A stretch of DNA of 64,000 nucleotides from Spisula solida (Eukaryota > Mollusca > Bivalvia > Venerida > Mactridae): NCBI GenBank assembly GCA_947247005.1, contig OX365946.1, positions 4,906,453 through 4,970,452 on the forward strand, read 5' to 3'. The position numbers and the translations under genes were made by a program. The notes beneath the pieces were generated by a model. That model had not been told where the DNA came from and did not search any database. It worked only from the letters and a program-made list of their open reading frames with translations. Below, piece by piece: positions 23,635 to 35,783 of the stretch. The first letter of the stretch is position 1; the number at the start of each line of letters is the position of its first letter.

Positions 23635-23770
23635 TTTTAGAATATTTTTAAACATCATTAAAAAATAAAAGAAAATTTATGAGCTCGCCGAATATCGCAT
23701 TTTAATTTTCTTTGTTATTCTATTGGCAGCCATTTTCTAGTATCTTTGCTTCAGTGCGGGATTTTAACAC
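23635..23770 (+). repeat. Dispersed repeat shared with 49400-49520
   Basis: The two loci share 'ataaaagaaaatt.atgagc', 'tttgttattatattgg' and 'gccattttct' type segments in the same order. Class unknown. Confidence 0.5.
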
Positions 23771-24021
23771 ACATTTTTAGATCCATTTGTGAATTCAAAC
23801 TCTGACCAAACCACGTGCACAGGTGTTACCATAAACCAGAGAAGTATAATATCAGAGAAGTATAAATAAAACAAAATATACTAAAATGTTTTGGAACGGT
23901 TGTCTAGTACCGTACCCTTGTGTCAATAACCAGAAAATCAACCTTACTTTGCTTCTATATTTTACTCGAAATGTTTTCCCCCGATACTAGTATCTCCTAT
24001 GGCCATTCCGGAACGAACATA

Positions 24022-24365
24022 TCGTTGGCTAAGAATGAAAAGTTCGTAAGTACTAGTTACTGAAGTTAAAAAGCTTATTTTTCCACAAGTAAAGAGTAGT
24101 ATTCAGACAGTTTAGAAGGTCGTTAGACTTAGTACGAAATTAATAATTTGAGAAAACAAGAAAAACTGTCTGAAAAAATACTACACCTTACTTATGGAAA
24201 ACAACCTTTTTAAACTTCAGTTTGGTCAACATGACCACATCCTATTTTCATGAAAATAGGCTCATAAGAAGCACCGAGTGATGCAGATTTCAAAATGCAT
24301 GATTAATGCATGCTTCTCATAAGGTCGTTTGTAGCACTTATGACCTTCTATTTCTAAGCCAGCGA
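24022..24365 (-). mobile_element. TA-flanked MITE, family M2 (long form)
   Basis: Its ends are TCGTTGGCTAAGAA and TTCTAAGCCAGCGA, flanked by TA at 24020-24021 and 24366-24367. The interior is homologous in reverse orientation to 11631-11850 (shared 'gtcatgttgaccaaac', 'cttcttatgag'). It carries a further internal inverted repeat ('gcttcttatgag' / 'cttctcataagg'), so at 344 bp it is longer than the A/B copies. Confidence 0.8.
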
Positions 24366-24479
24366 TACTGAATTGATACAGTGTAATTGACTGGATTTTA
24401 CTATTTTGTATATTTACAAATAAATATATAAAATATTCGTTATTTTCTTATCCATTGATATGAACAAAGTTTACAAATA

Positions 24480-25470
24480 TTTACCATAAAAATAACAACA
24501 GAGCCACGTTTAATGAAATCTTGTCGTTGCATTGGCAAGGCATATTGATACCGACTAGACTGTCATCTATGCGATTGGAATGCAGGGTTGTGGAGGTTAT
24601 GATCTTTTGTGATATTTGCAACCGCCAGGTTCTCTACATGTTGTCACATTGTGCATGCGAAATAGCAAAATCGTAGTAGTTGATAAACAAATTCATGGAA
24701 ACTGGTTAGATCAAATTTACATGATATGATATTCTTTAAACAAACAGTGCTATAACAAACGATGAAAACGAATAAAATTTGAACTGCTATCAGTGTGGCG
24801 TGTGATCAGGTGACAATCAAAGATGGTAGATATGTTAGATAAGGCGACAGGAGAAAATTAGAATCCTCATTGAGATGATATCATACTGTCACTATTGCTG
24901 TATGTGTTTGTAGTGTACAGATAATGAACTGACGTGTACTATACACATATATGCCAACATTGTGTCAGTATGTAGCTAACATGCAGTAACTTACATCGTC
25001 TAAAACATTAACACACTGAAGCATGTTGATGGAATCTAATGGGTAACACTGTCTGCATTAAAATTGCACACGTTCGGAAAATCTTCATCAATCACAATAC
25101 ACATATGATGATGGCAAACTACTGTGCTTCTGGTTAGTATTTAGTTGTGGAGTTGAGAACGAATCGCCCCATACAACATAGTCACGCTCTCAAAACATTT
25201 AATCGGTCTATAGGTAGCTGTATACTGTGTATAGTATTTTGTGTCCGATAGCTTGAAAGTTGAGGCATTCGTGTAGCAGGCTGGACATTGCAGCACATTC
25301 TGATACGGTAGTTTAGTGAACTGTTAGTTCAAGAATAAATGCTATCTGCCTAATTACATTGTGTCTGGTACTATTGTTAGGAATGGGGAAATAAATATGC
25401 TCTGACAGTAGGGGTCGCATAGCTTCAAATAGAGATGACACTATAATAAAACACTTTGCTTGACTTGTAA
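24480..25470 (-). repeat. Probable inverted old paralog of 14500-14890
   Basis: The stretch 'gcttcaaatagagatgacac' near 25419 and the following 50 bp are the reverse complement, with mismatches, of about 14865-14920. The remainder is too diverged to align by eye. Confidence 0.4.
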
Positions 25471-25496
25471 GTAAAAATTCTCTGGTTAAACAAATC

Positions 25497-25924
25497 TGCT
25501 CGCGTATTTTGTCGGTGAATAAAACACGGACAGGAGTTCGGATGCGGAAAAATTAAATCACGAGTGCGTACAAGAACAGAGTTTTCATTTCGATTCTAAA
25601 TACGATAATATCCCGTACTATTTAACTACGCGCATTTCATTTTCACCCATTTGACATGGAACACAATTCCACGCAGAAATTGATTGGCTTGTTAGCTGGT
25701 ACAATTACCTCCCTCGTTAATGAAAACGTAATTTTCTGAAGGAAATAACACATTTTAAACATTGAAATAATTTTAATAACATGAGTATAGGGTATATATT
25801 TGAAATGAAAAATATAAATGAATTAATTATCAGGAGTTATTATGAAACTTAGTTTCAAGAGTATATTGGAGTTTCTAAAAATAGATGGGTCATAGCTGTA
25901 ACACTGGATACTCGTGCAACTCGC
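25497..25924 (-). repeat. Long inverted repeat, left arm
   Basis: This pairs with 29610-29990 on the opposite strand over about 380-430 bp, with one arm lacking about 70 bp. Anchors are 'agaacagagttttcatttcg', 'ggtacaattacctccctcgt' and 'catagctgtaacactggat'. It directly abuts the tRNA-like head at 25925 and could be the body of a tRNA-derived SINE. Confidence 0.75.
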
Positions 25925-25996
25925 TATATGCCAGGGATTGAACCCATGACCTCTGGATTGACAGCATAGTGCGTTACCACTGAGCTAAATCCGATA
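25925..25996 (-). ncRNA. tRNA-derived SINE head (Asp-like anticodon loop)
   Basis: The minus-strand sequence has an A box TTAGCTCAGTGG, a loop CTGTCAA (would-be anticodon GTC) and a B box GGTTCAATCCC in tRNA spacing. The anticodon and acceptor stems do not pair properly, so it is a tRNA relic, not a tRNA gene. Confidence 0.6.
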
Positions 25997-26539
25997 TTAA
26001 ATTGATCTTAATTCTTCGTAATGTAGGACAGACTCGTATTCCCCTTTTTTCTGCAGTTCTACAGCTATATGTCTTTGCCTCTATATTTACAGTCATCCTT
26101 CCTTTTTGTTACTGTCTAAGTGCTTCATTTGTTTTACATATTGTTCTAATTTTCATTACCGTCTTTTTGTTCCAATGATTTTTACAAAATCACTGATGTT
26201 TGTATTAATGAGCTGTAAATTGATAACATACATTTTAAAATCCGTTCCGTCTAACCTCACGTCATCCAAATACCACAGCATCCATAAAACATGGTAGCAA
26301 AGATGTAAATTTATATGTTCTGCGTACTGGTGGAATATTTACAATTAGGCAAGTAGCTCAATGTGTTGGCATACCATTGGGAGTTATGCATACACTTCTT
26401 AGGCGTATTACAAGAAAGAGGACGATAAGTACAGTTTGATACGCCAATACACTTACGTACATATGTACACTGTCCAAAACAATTGTTGAAACCATTTTCT
26501 AAGTGTAACAGTCGATTGGCTGCAATGGCCATCACCAAG

Positions 26540-26700
26540 TTGGTTCATCAAATCAAGACGATGTGTCATGCGCAAGACCCAGGTCCCTAGCTCAAAGGTC
26601 AATGTTACACTTAGAGATCAAATGTCAAAAGGATCAGATAAGCATGTGATTCGTGTCCGCTCTGTAACTTTGTCATTTCTTATTGGATACACTCCCCAAA
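26540..26700 (+). repeat. Bivalve-type repeat BR, copy 1
   Basis: The order is a 'catcaagacgatgtgtcatg' segment, 'gcaagacccaggtccctagc', 'tcaaaggtcaatgttacact' and 'ctctgtaactttgtcatttc'. The same string of blocks recurs at 27470, 27625 and 30055. I recall such units as very common in bivalve genomes; class unknown. Confidence 0.7.
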
Positions 26701-27469
26701 AGTTCTAACCCGCCAGTGTATATTTCATTCCCGTTTTGTGAAAAATGCATGTATTCGCCTGACATTTCGCATACCGATACATGATTAAGATATGCAGCTA
26801 AGTTTATTTTGACCGTTTTACAGTTAATTTCAGTGCATTCGGTGTATTGCATAACAATGTATGTTTGCACGTGCAATGCATGTGGACCAGAATTCACGCG
26901 CCCATAAACGAAATCGGCATTACTGATGACTGTTCATCTTGAAAAACACATACAATGCTGAAACTGACTCAAGAGGAACACATTCTTTTAATAATGCATT
27001 TATTAACATGAAATTTCACATAATGACATATGAATATCCAATTAAGCCAAATATTTATTTATTTTGACCTACTTACGGTCTAGTTCAACGCGCAGGCAAA
27101 AATTGTGAAATTTCGTTGTAAGATTCTTACACTTCATCCAAGTTCGTTTTGCATCAATCTCGGCATGTTACGTGTTGTTCTTTGAGGGCAGACATCAGTT
27201 GTGCTAAATGTTAATGAACACGTGTTTGTTGCGTTCCAATATGCAAGTGTTCATGAACAATTTGGGTGAAATATGTTGTGACTTTGTAAAATCGACTTCA
27301 TTACGTAACGCGCCTGTAACAGGTAACATGGTCGTTTATCTGCCGACATCAATCAATAATTAAATGCAAGCATTATTCGAGTATTGATATGCATAATTTC
27401 ATGAGCATACGTGCAGTATTAACACAATTATAACACAAACTTATGGTGGCGGGTTAGAACTTTTGGGTA

Positions 27470-27810
27470 GTGTATTTATAATATTTGGTACAAATGTTAA
27501 CCTTATCAATACGATATGTCATGCTCAAAGGTCAAGGCACACTTAGAGATCGAGGGTTAAAAGGATCAGATAGGCATGTGTTTTGTGTCCGCTCTGTTAC
27601 TATGTCATTTCCAATTGGATATTTATAATACTTGGTACAAATGTTCACCACATCAAGACGATGTGTACAAATGTTACCCTTATCAATACGATGTGTCCTG
27701 TGCAAGACCCAGGTCCCTAGCTCAAAGGTCAAGGTCACGCTTGGAGGTCAAATGTTGAAAGGCTCAAATAGGCATAGGATTTGTGTCCACTCTGTAACTA
27801 TGTCATTTCT
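27470..27810 (+). repeat. Bivalve-type repeat BR, two tandem copies
   Basis: Two head-to-tail units with a period near 180 bp (about 27470-27620 and 27625-27810). Both contain 'ctcaaaggtcaaggtcac' style cores and 'tctgta/tactatgtcattt'. Short frames on both strands are by-products of the repeat. Confidence 0.7.
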
Positions 27811-27922
27811 TGTTTCCTATTTACACTTCACAAATCTTATAAGTGTGCATGTATATATTTACCCATAACTTGGTCAAACTGTGTTTGATTTTGTTGAAAT
27901 TTTCAATATATGCAGCTTTGAT

Positions 27923-28850
27923 CACAGGTAACTGTATCATTAATAAACAGTACCTAAAAAAAAATTTTTTTTTGTTAAATTTATAATTCTTATACAAGGT
28001 ATATTTCCCGGAGAAGTGATCGTACAGTCACTGGGTGTATTTTGTTTTTTTCATAATTTAAAGCATTTACGGCATTAATCATCTATTTAAAGCTGTGGGT
28101 GATCAAAAACATCTTTGTGAATCGAAAGCATTCGAAAACATGCTTAAATTTACCTTCGTACGATATAATTCATTGTTTAAACTTTGATTTTATTTTTCGA
28201 GGGCGATAAACGATGTAGGAACGGCTGTAGTGGTTTTTAGTGTTTCTGACGGGTATTTCGAACGTATTTTATAACGGTCGTTTTCATTGGCGTAGTATAC
28301 ATCGTTTGTACGCTGGTAACCAAGTCCTGGGAAACCCCAATGAAATCAACCAATGAAAATCGTTGTTACAAAAAGGAAATCACGCGCATCATTCGGAACG
28401 TTCGCACAAACATGGAGTCATTTTGACATTTAAATATGCAAACGATTCGTTTTTCGGCTTACACGTATACATTCACTGAAGTGAACATGTGTCAACCAGG
28501 TAAATCTGTTCCAACTTTTTCGTTCTTTAATTTTACCGCATTATTATGTTTCTACACAACGGTAAATTCGACATATGGTGGTGATTTCCTCCATATTTTT
28601 GTTTTGTTTTTATTGAGTCCACCCCAGTGACCGGTTGGATACCGTAATACGTATTAATGGCATAACTGTTTAACTACTTGACCAATTTCGATGGGATTTC
28701 GCATGAAAGTAGTTATAGTCATGTTTTTACGAATATAATTACTTTATGAAGATATCGAAAGCCAATTCTTGTTTTTGATACCTGGTCAATTCATGGAAAT
28801 ACACCTTGTATAAGAATTATAAATTTAACAAAAAAAAAATATGTGTAATT
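27923..28850 (+). mobile_element. hAT-like non-autonomous element, older copy
   Basis: The left end CACAGGTAACTGTATCATTA matches the left end of the element at 50808. Interior landmarks agree in order: 'cagtcactg', 'gaccaatttcgatgg', then 'atatcgaaagccaattcttg' and 'tttttgatacc'. A sub-terminal inverted repeat 'ttaaatttataattcttata' (27976 and, inverted, about 28810) remains. The outer right terminus is missing or mutated. Confidence 0.65.
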
Positions 28851-29609
28851 ACAATTCAACTTTATGTAATTACAATCTGATAACAATTTTCACAAACAGA
28901 ATAAATAAATGGTGACATCAGCAAAAGTTAATGTGACACGATTTTGCCGTGTGTTCATCGGGTTTTAATCAGGCTGTAAAGGCAGCTATGTTTCATCTTT
29001 GCTGATCGAGTTTGTGTTCAAGTATATGTACTTATCACCGAGACAGAAATAAAGAAAACAATGACAAGAATAAAGCCCAATTTAGGTTTATACCTACTCA
29101 CTTTTTGTGTTAAAACGCAATTTTGGAAGAGTTACCTCCTTTTGACCATACATTTTAAATTGTATATTTAAAAGTCAAAAATCACCATTTTGTTGAGTGA
29201 GAAATCACATAATTGTGTGTTTTTAATGTAACAATATATCTTAAATTCTAATTGACCATAAATAAAAATAATTTGCACCTACGCGTAAATTTATCGCGCA
29301 TTTTACGTGTTTTGGTGTTTCATGGTTCAGTGATACGCTGTATTTAATTTTGAAGAAGAAACTATATTAATCTAATCTTGTGTTATTCAATAGCATGTTA
29401 CCAAAAGTTCATGCATAAATATTCATAATTCTAACACGATCTGCGGATTAATCGTTTAAATATAGAGCGGACCTAACAATGTTTTATTACCCCCATAAAA
29501 CATACCTATCAAATTGGCTGTTTCTATTTACGCCCAGTATCACGTGACATATTTATAAATGAATGAACGTAAACTTTATAGTAAATTTTCCTCGAGTCAC
29601 GATGACAAG
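28851..29609. other. No recognisable feature
   Basis: AT-rich DNA between the hAT-like remnant and the right inverted-repeat arm. No frame or RNA motif was identified. Confidence 0.35.
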
Positions 29610-29990
29610 GCGAGTTGCACGAGAATCCAGTGTTACAGCTATGACGCATCTATTTTTAGAAACTCCAATATACTCTAGAAACCAAGTTTTATTAAAGCTT
29701 CTGATAATCAATTCATTTATATTTTTCATTTTATGAAATAGATACCATATACTCGTGTTATTAAAATTGTTTCAATGTTTAAAATGTGGTATTTCCTTCA
29801 GAACATTACGAAGGTCGTTTTCATTAACGAGGGAGGTAATTGTACCAGCTAATAAGCCACTCAATTTCAGCGTGGAATTATGTTCAATGTCAAATGGGTG
29901 AAAATCGAATGCGCGCAGTTAAATAGTGCGGGATATTATCGTATTTAGAATCGAAATAAAAACTCTGTTCTTGTATAAACGCGAACAGAT
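29610..29990 (+). repeat. Long inverted repeat, right arm
   Basis: This is the reverse complement of 25497-25924. It lacks a tRNA-like head on its inner side, so the pair is better read as two opposed copies of a SINE-like repeat than as termini of one 4.5 kb transposon. Confidence 0.7.
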
Positions 29991-30054
29991 TTTTATTTCT
30001 TAAATAAAACTGTTATACGGTAAAAACACTTGCACATTTATTAGATTTGTTAAG

Positions 30055-30130
30055 TGTTTATTACTTGGCGCAAATGTTCACCTCATCAAGACGATGTGTC
30101 ATGCGCAAGACCCAGGTGCCTAGCTCAAAT
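30055..30130 (+). repeat. Bivalve-type repeat BR, fragment
   Basis: It contains 'catcaagacgatgtgtcatg' and 'gcaagacccaggtgcctagc', then stops. Truncated member of the family at 26540. Confidence 0.65.
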
Positions 30131-30757
30131 GACTTCTTATTTGTTCTTTCACCTCTATCTTTCAATTTCTGTGTTTTGAATGAGTAGAATTATCAAAAGA
30201 TTAAAGTTTCCCTTTCAAAAAATGGTATAAAATCATCTTATAACATGTTTGGCTTTAACAATTGTAACATACACATTTTAAGTAATACATTATGGTATCA
30301 GAAAAAAAACAAAACAACTTTACCACAAATTGATTCTAGAAAATGTAATTTTTGTTGCATACCTTCATTTTTTTGTCGCTGGAGAATGAGTTTTTATTTA
30401 CTAAAATCACTATAACCTTTTTATTATTGAATGAAAACATATCATGTGTATATTCATTTTCTTAGTTAGATCATGACTTATTTCAAAGTAATGTAATGTA
30501 GAGTTGTTAATATTTGTGCACAATATTTCGTTTGTAAATCCCCGAAAATGTTTTAACGGATATTTTCACAATCATACTTGTCCACAAATTTACGGATGAC
30601 CCTCGTATACTTCTTTATAGCAATATAAAGTTAAAGTCTGATAGTGATACCCAAATAAGGGATATTTTATAAAAATATTGATTAATGTGTTCTTCGCAAA
30701 TATCGCATGTTTGATACCTCTTGTACAGCTAAATCGTGGACATTCGAATCTCTAATT

Positions 30758-30766
30758 AAAAAAAAA
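30758..30766 (-). terminator. Pol III T-run terminator
   Basis: Nine consecutive T residues on the minus strand begin 3 nt after the tRNA-Thr-like gene. Confidence 0.6.
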
Positions 30767-30769
30767 TCC

Positions 30770-30842
30770 AGCCCCCAGTGAGGATCGAACTCATGACCCC
30801 TGGTTTACAAGACCAGTGCTCTAGCCACTGAGATATGGAGGC
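30770..30842 (-). tRNA. tRNA-Thr(TGT), possibly a pseudogene
   Basis: This 73 nt minus-strand sequence folds as a full cloverleaf. The acceptor GCCTCCA pairs with TGGGGGC at all seven positions, counting wobbles. The anticodon stem CTGGT/ACCAG is perfect with loop CTTGTAA, giving anticodon TGT (reads ACA, threonine), U33 and A37. The T arm ATGAG/CTCAC has loop TTCGATC and one mismatch. It resembles animal tRNA-Thr-TGT as I recall it. Two weak points: the D-stem base 10 is T (mispairs with C25), and this also damages the A box (TATCTCAGTGG). A T-run terminator follows. It could be a diverged functional gene or a recent retropseudogene. Confidence 0.65.
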
Positions 30843-30849
30843 TATATAT

Positions 30850-31480
30850 CAATTTTATGGCAGTTATATTTGGCCTTGCTATAGAAGCATTATGTATGGG
30901 AGTTATTAACTTAAATTGTATGCATGAATAATTAATGTATGTATTAATGTAAACATACATAGTACATAAAGTAACATAGTGTTATATATTAACTACTTAA
31001 TAGTAAAAAGGAAGAACACTATGTATAATACTAGGTAAGTGACGGTTTTCAGTCACTAATATTAACAAAGCAGAGCATTATTGACATTTTGACGCTGTGC
31101 CTTCTTAAATATACACAGAGTTTTAGACAGAATGCGATACTGGGTAGACAGGAATTTGACATGCCAAATGATTCCGGGTCACAGGAAATAGACTGGTCGG
31201 ATTTTAGAAACCGGTATTGAGGAATTTAGACAGTACAAAAAATAGACTACTGCAAAGTGAGAACCATGCTCATCTTAGTTTCCATGTTAGTTTGTTAGTA
31301 AGTTTTAAACCATTATAGGTAGGTAGTCTCGCATACATCTGTGATATACACTGCTAACTTTCTGTCTCTTCAGACTTTCCTCGAAGCCGGAGGTCGATGG
31401 CAAATTGGGCAGGACTAAAAACATACTCTTGTAAAAACACCAAAATTTAATTATTGTCACTTCGCAATTGATTTAATTAA
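30850..31480. other. No recognisable feature
   Basis: AT-rich spacer between the tRNA-like gene and the TIR element. Nothing supported. Confidence 0.35.
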
Positions 31481-31482
31481 TA

Positions 31483-32357
31483 CCCCAATCACACGAGAGT
31501 CGGAATGAGCCGGAATGCCGTAGGAATAGCAATTCGTGGTACATTCTTGTATGTTCGAAATGTATTCCGACTGCATTCCGAGTACATTCCATATGTTCGG
31601 GCCAGTTTGAATGTTTTAACATGCTCTAAACCTATTTCGTTTAAAATAAAATACATATTAAAATAAAAATGAATAAACTGTTATTCAAAACTCTCTGTAT
31701 TTATTGATACTGTCCAGATCACACGGCGTCGGAATGAGTCGGAATGCCGTAGGAATAGCAATTCGAGGTGTATTCCTTCATGATCGAAATGCATTCGAAA
31801 CATTCTGTCTGCATGCTGAGTCAATTCGTAGTGCATTCGATATATTCCGGCCCATTCCTGTGTCCACTTCGAATGTTTTGAGCATGTTCAAAACTTTCGA
31901 GATACATTCGAAGTCGGGTGGAATATCGAACGGCTACCGAAGTGTATTCTTCCGACATTCTGATTACATTTTAAATATTCTTACGGCATTCTGACTATAT
32001 TCGAAACATTACTTAAAGCCATTATAGGTACTGATATTAAACACACTACCCGTGCACAACCCGTGCATAATCCCGTGCAAAACGGTCCGATGTTTGTGTT
32101 ACCGTATTTTGAAAACATATGCGTGCACGATCTCCGCTATCATTCCAGGCGGACTCGAAGTGTATTCGAGTTATACTCGAAGTATATAAGAATTGTATTT
32201 GAATGGTATTTGAAGTATTCCAACGGCATTTTGACAAAGCTGTAATAATTTTGGTCAATTCGAGTTATCATTCGGAATGTGTTTCGAATGTTTATTCTTT
32301 CTTCATTCCGACTCATTCGGGCCCATTCCGGCTGATTCGAGAGTCGTGTGATTGGGG
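31483..32357. mobile_element. TIR element, family M4, copy 1
   Basis: Its ends are CCCCAATCACACGAGAGTCG (left) and CCCCAATCACACGACTCTCG (reverse complement of right), flanked by TA at 31481-31482 and 32358-32359. The interior is rich in 'cattcgaa', 'cattccgac' and 'gtattcgag' motifs. The first about 70 bp recur in modified form at 31711 ('gatcacacggcgtcggaatg'), a partial internal duplication of the left end. Several overlapping frames on both strands come from these motifs and have no transposase signature. Confidence 0.8.
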
Positions 32358-32359
32358 TA

Positions 32360-33902
<1,543 letters not shown>

Positions 33903-34515
33903 TCCCGTTAAGTCACACAGTTGTCAGGAGAAAATGAAATCCTATTGGCAAACAAGGGAGAACTATTTCAGTCTGTTTTTCAAATTAATGATGTACTTCT
34001 GTAAAGCAATTAATCAATTTTAAAAGCAATCGTCTGGTTTTTAAGCGTTTTAAACTAATAATTTGTTTAGGACATCAAATGTAATGGTAAAGTTATGTAA
34101 AACAAATGTATTTTATAACATTATGTCATCAAGCCTGTTCCTAATTTTTGCTTCTCTTGTGTAAAGATGTTATATATTAGGGCATTGATGGAGTAGAGTA
34201 ACTTCTTTCCCTGCGCTCAAACGATATGTTATATATTTCCCAAACAATAATCAACGACTGACAGAAACCATTTACGCGCAGTTTTATTATTCGTCAGGCT
34301 ATTAATTGCACCAAACGGCGACTTAATATATCAGGACCAATTTATTCAATCATTTTATAGCTATTAGACTCCGTCAGATGGAAACCAGACAGTGAGCCTA
34401 CAGATCGGTGACTGATTATTGATATGGGAAGAAAATGCTCACAGAAAGAAAATTAATGCCGACTACGCTGAATTGGATACAAAATAAATTGAATAAGTTC
34501 GATCTGTTCTATTAA
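33903..34515. other. Partial relative of 3060-3360 and 43380-43660
   Basis: 34190-34500 resembles those segments (shared 'gatatgggaagaaaa', 'cagatggaaaccagacagt'). It is another member of the region's repeat mosaic. No gene. Confidence 0.5.
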
Positions 34516-35333
34516 CATCCCAATCACACGAATCTCGAATCAACCATAATGGGCCAGAATCCGTAGGAAAGAAGAAAGAATAAAAATTCGAAACACATTC
34601 CAAATGACAATTTGAATCGACAAAACTTGCAGCCTTGTCAAAATGCCGTCGGAATCCTTCGAATAAAATTCAAATACAATTCCAATACTAGTATACTTAG
34701 AATGTTACTCGAATACACTTTTCGAATCCGCCTGGAATGATAGCGGAGAACGTGCACGCATATGTTTTCACAATACGGTACACTTAATCGTTGGACCGTT
34801 TGGCACGGGTGGTGTGTCAACAAACAGTAGTAATGTTTCGAATACAGTAAAATGCCGTTATAATTTTAAAAATGAAATCAGTATGAAGGAAGAAAACACT
34901 TCGAAAGCCATTCTACATTTCGCCGACTTGGAATGCATCTCGGCAGTTTTTAACATACATTTGTACGCAAAACTTTCGAAGTGGCCGCAAAAATGAGCCG
35001 GAAAGTATGGAATATATGGCATATACTACGAATGCAAACAGAATACGACGGAGTGGTATAAGAATGCACTTCGATTACACAGGAATACACCTCGAATTTT
35101 ACATTTTAGTGACATTCCGTATAATTTCGACATCGTGCAATCTATTTGAGTGAATACGCATTTTACGTTAAGAGCATTTAAAGAACATTCTCAATGACCA
35201 GTATACATGAAATGCACTCGGAATGTAGACAAAATGCATTTCAAACACACAAGAATGTAACTTGAATTGCCTTTCCTAATGCAATCCGACTCAATTCGAC
35301 TCATTCCGACTCATTCCGACTCTCATGTGTATG
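34516..35333. mobile_element. TIR element, family M4, copy 2 (inverted)
   Basis: The left end CCCAATCACACGAATCTCGA and the right end 'gactcattccgactctcatg' match family M4. The block 'ccgcctggaatgatagcgga' at 34727 is the reverse complement of 32130-32150 in copy 1, so this copy is in opposite orientation. Its right terminus is degraded after 'ctctcatgtgt'. Confidence 0.7.
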
Positions 35334-35399
35334 TCTATTTGTATGCTTTAATAACTTAAAGTTCTATATTTAGATTGTTTAACTGTTATCTTGGTAAGG

Positions 35400-35783
35400 C
35401 GACAGTATGTGGAATTTTTCAATGTCATGATTCACTCCCGTATTGTTATTTTCTGGTTTATTAAAGATAAAACACAGGTGCATTCATAATTTCGATTCTA
35501 ACTTAACCAATATTCCGCATTTGAAACACATCAAGACATAGTGACTGCATCACTATTTTCTTTGTGGTAAGGCTATTGAAGTGATTTGTCGTATTTGTGT
35601 TTTAACGGGAATTCATGCACATCGTGATTTCAACTGTGTGTCTTAATCACATGTGGCTAAAACTGTATTTGTTTAATGCCAAAATAAACGTATTGTATCG
35701 TATGATTATAGCTGAAACCGCTGGTTGTGTTTGAATATAGCGCAATAGGCGCTACTAATTAAATCTAAGAACGAATTCCAATA
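35400..35783 (+). repeat. Segmental block shared with 40390-40715
   Basis: The two share 'aagtgatttg.cgtat.tgtgttttaacg' and following sequence. The 35400 copy is interrupted by the pogo-like element at 35784. The 40390 copy is uninterrupted and serves as the empty site. Confidence 0.65.

Noticed and set aside
25497..29990. A single 4.5 kb DNA transposon with 400 bp TIRs
   Set aside because: The interior consists of unrelated repeats, no transposase is present, no target duplication was seen, and one arm is joined to a tRNA head; two opposed SINE-like copies explain it better.
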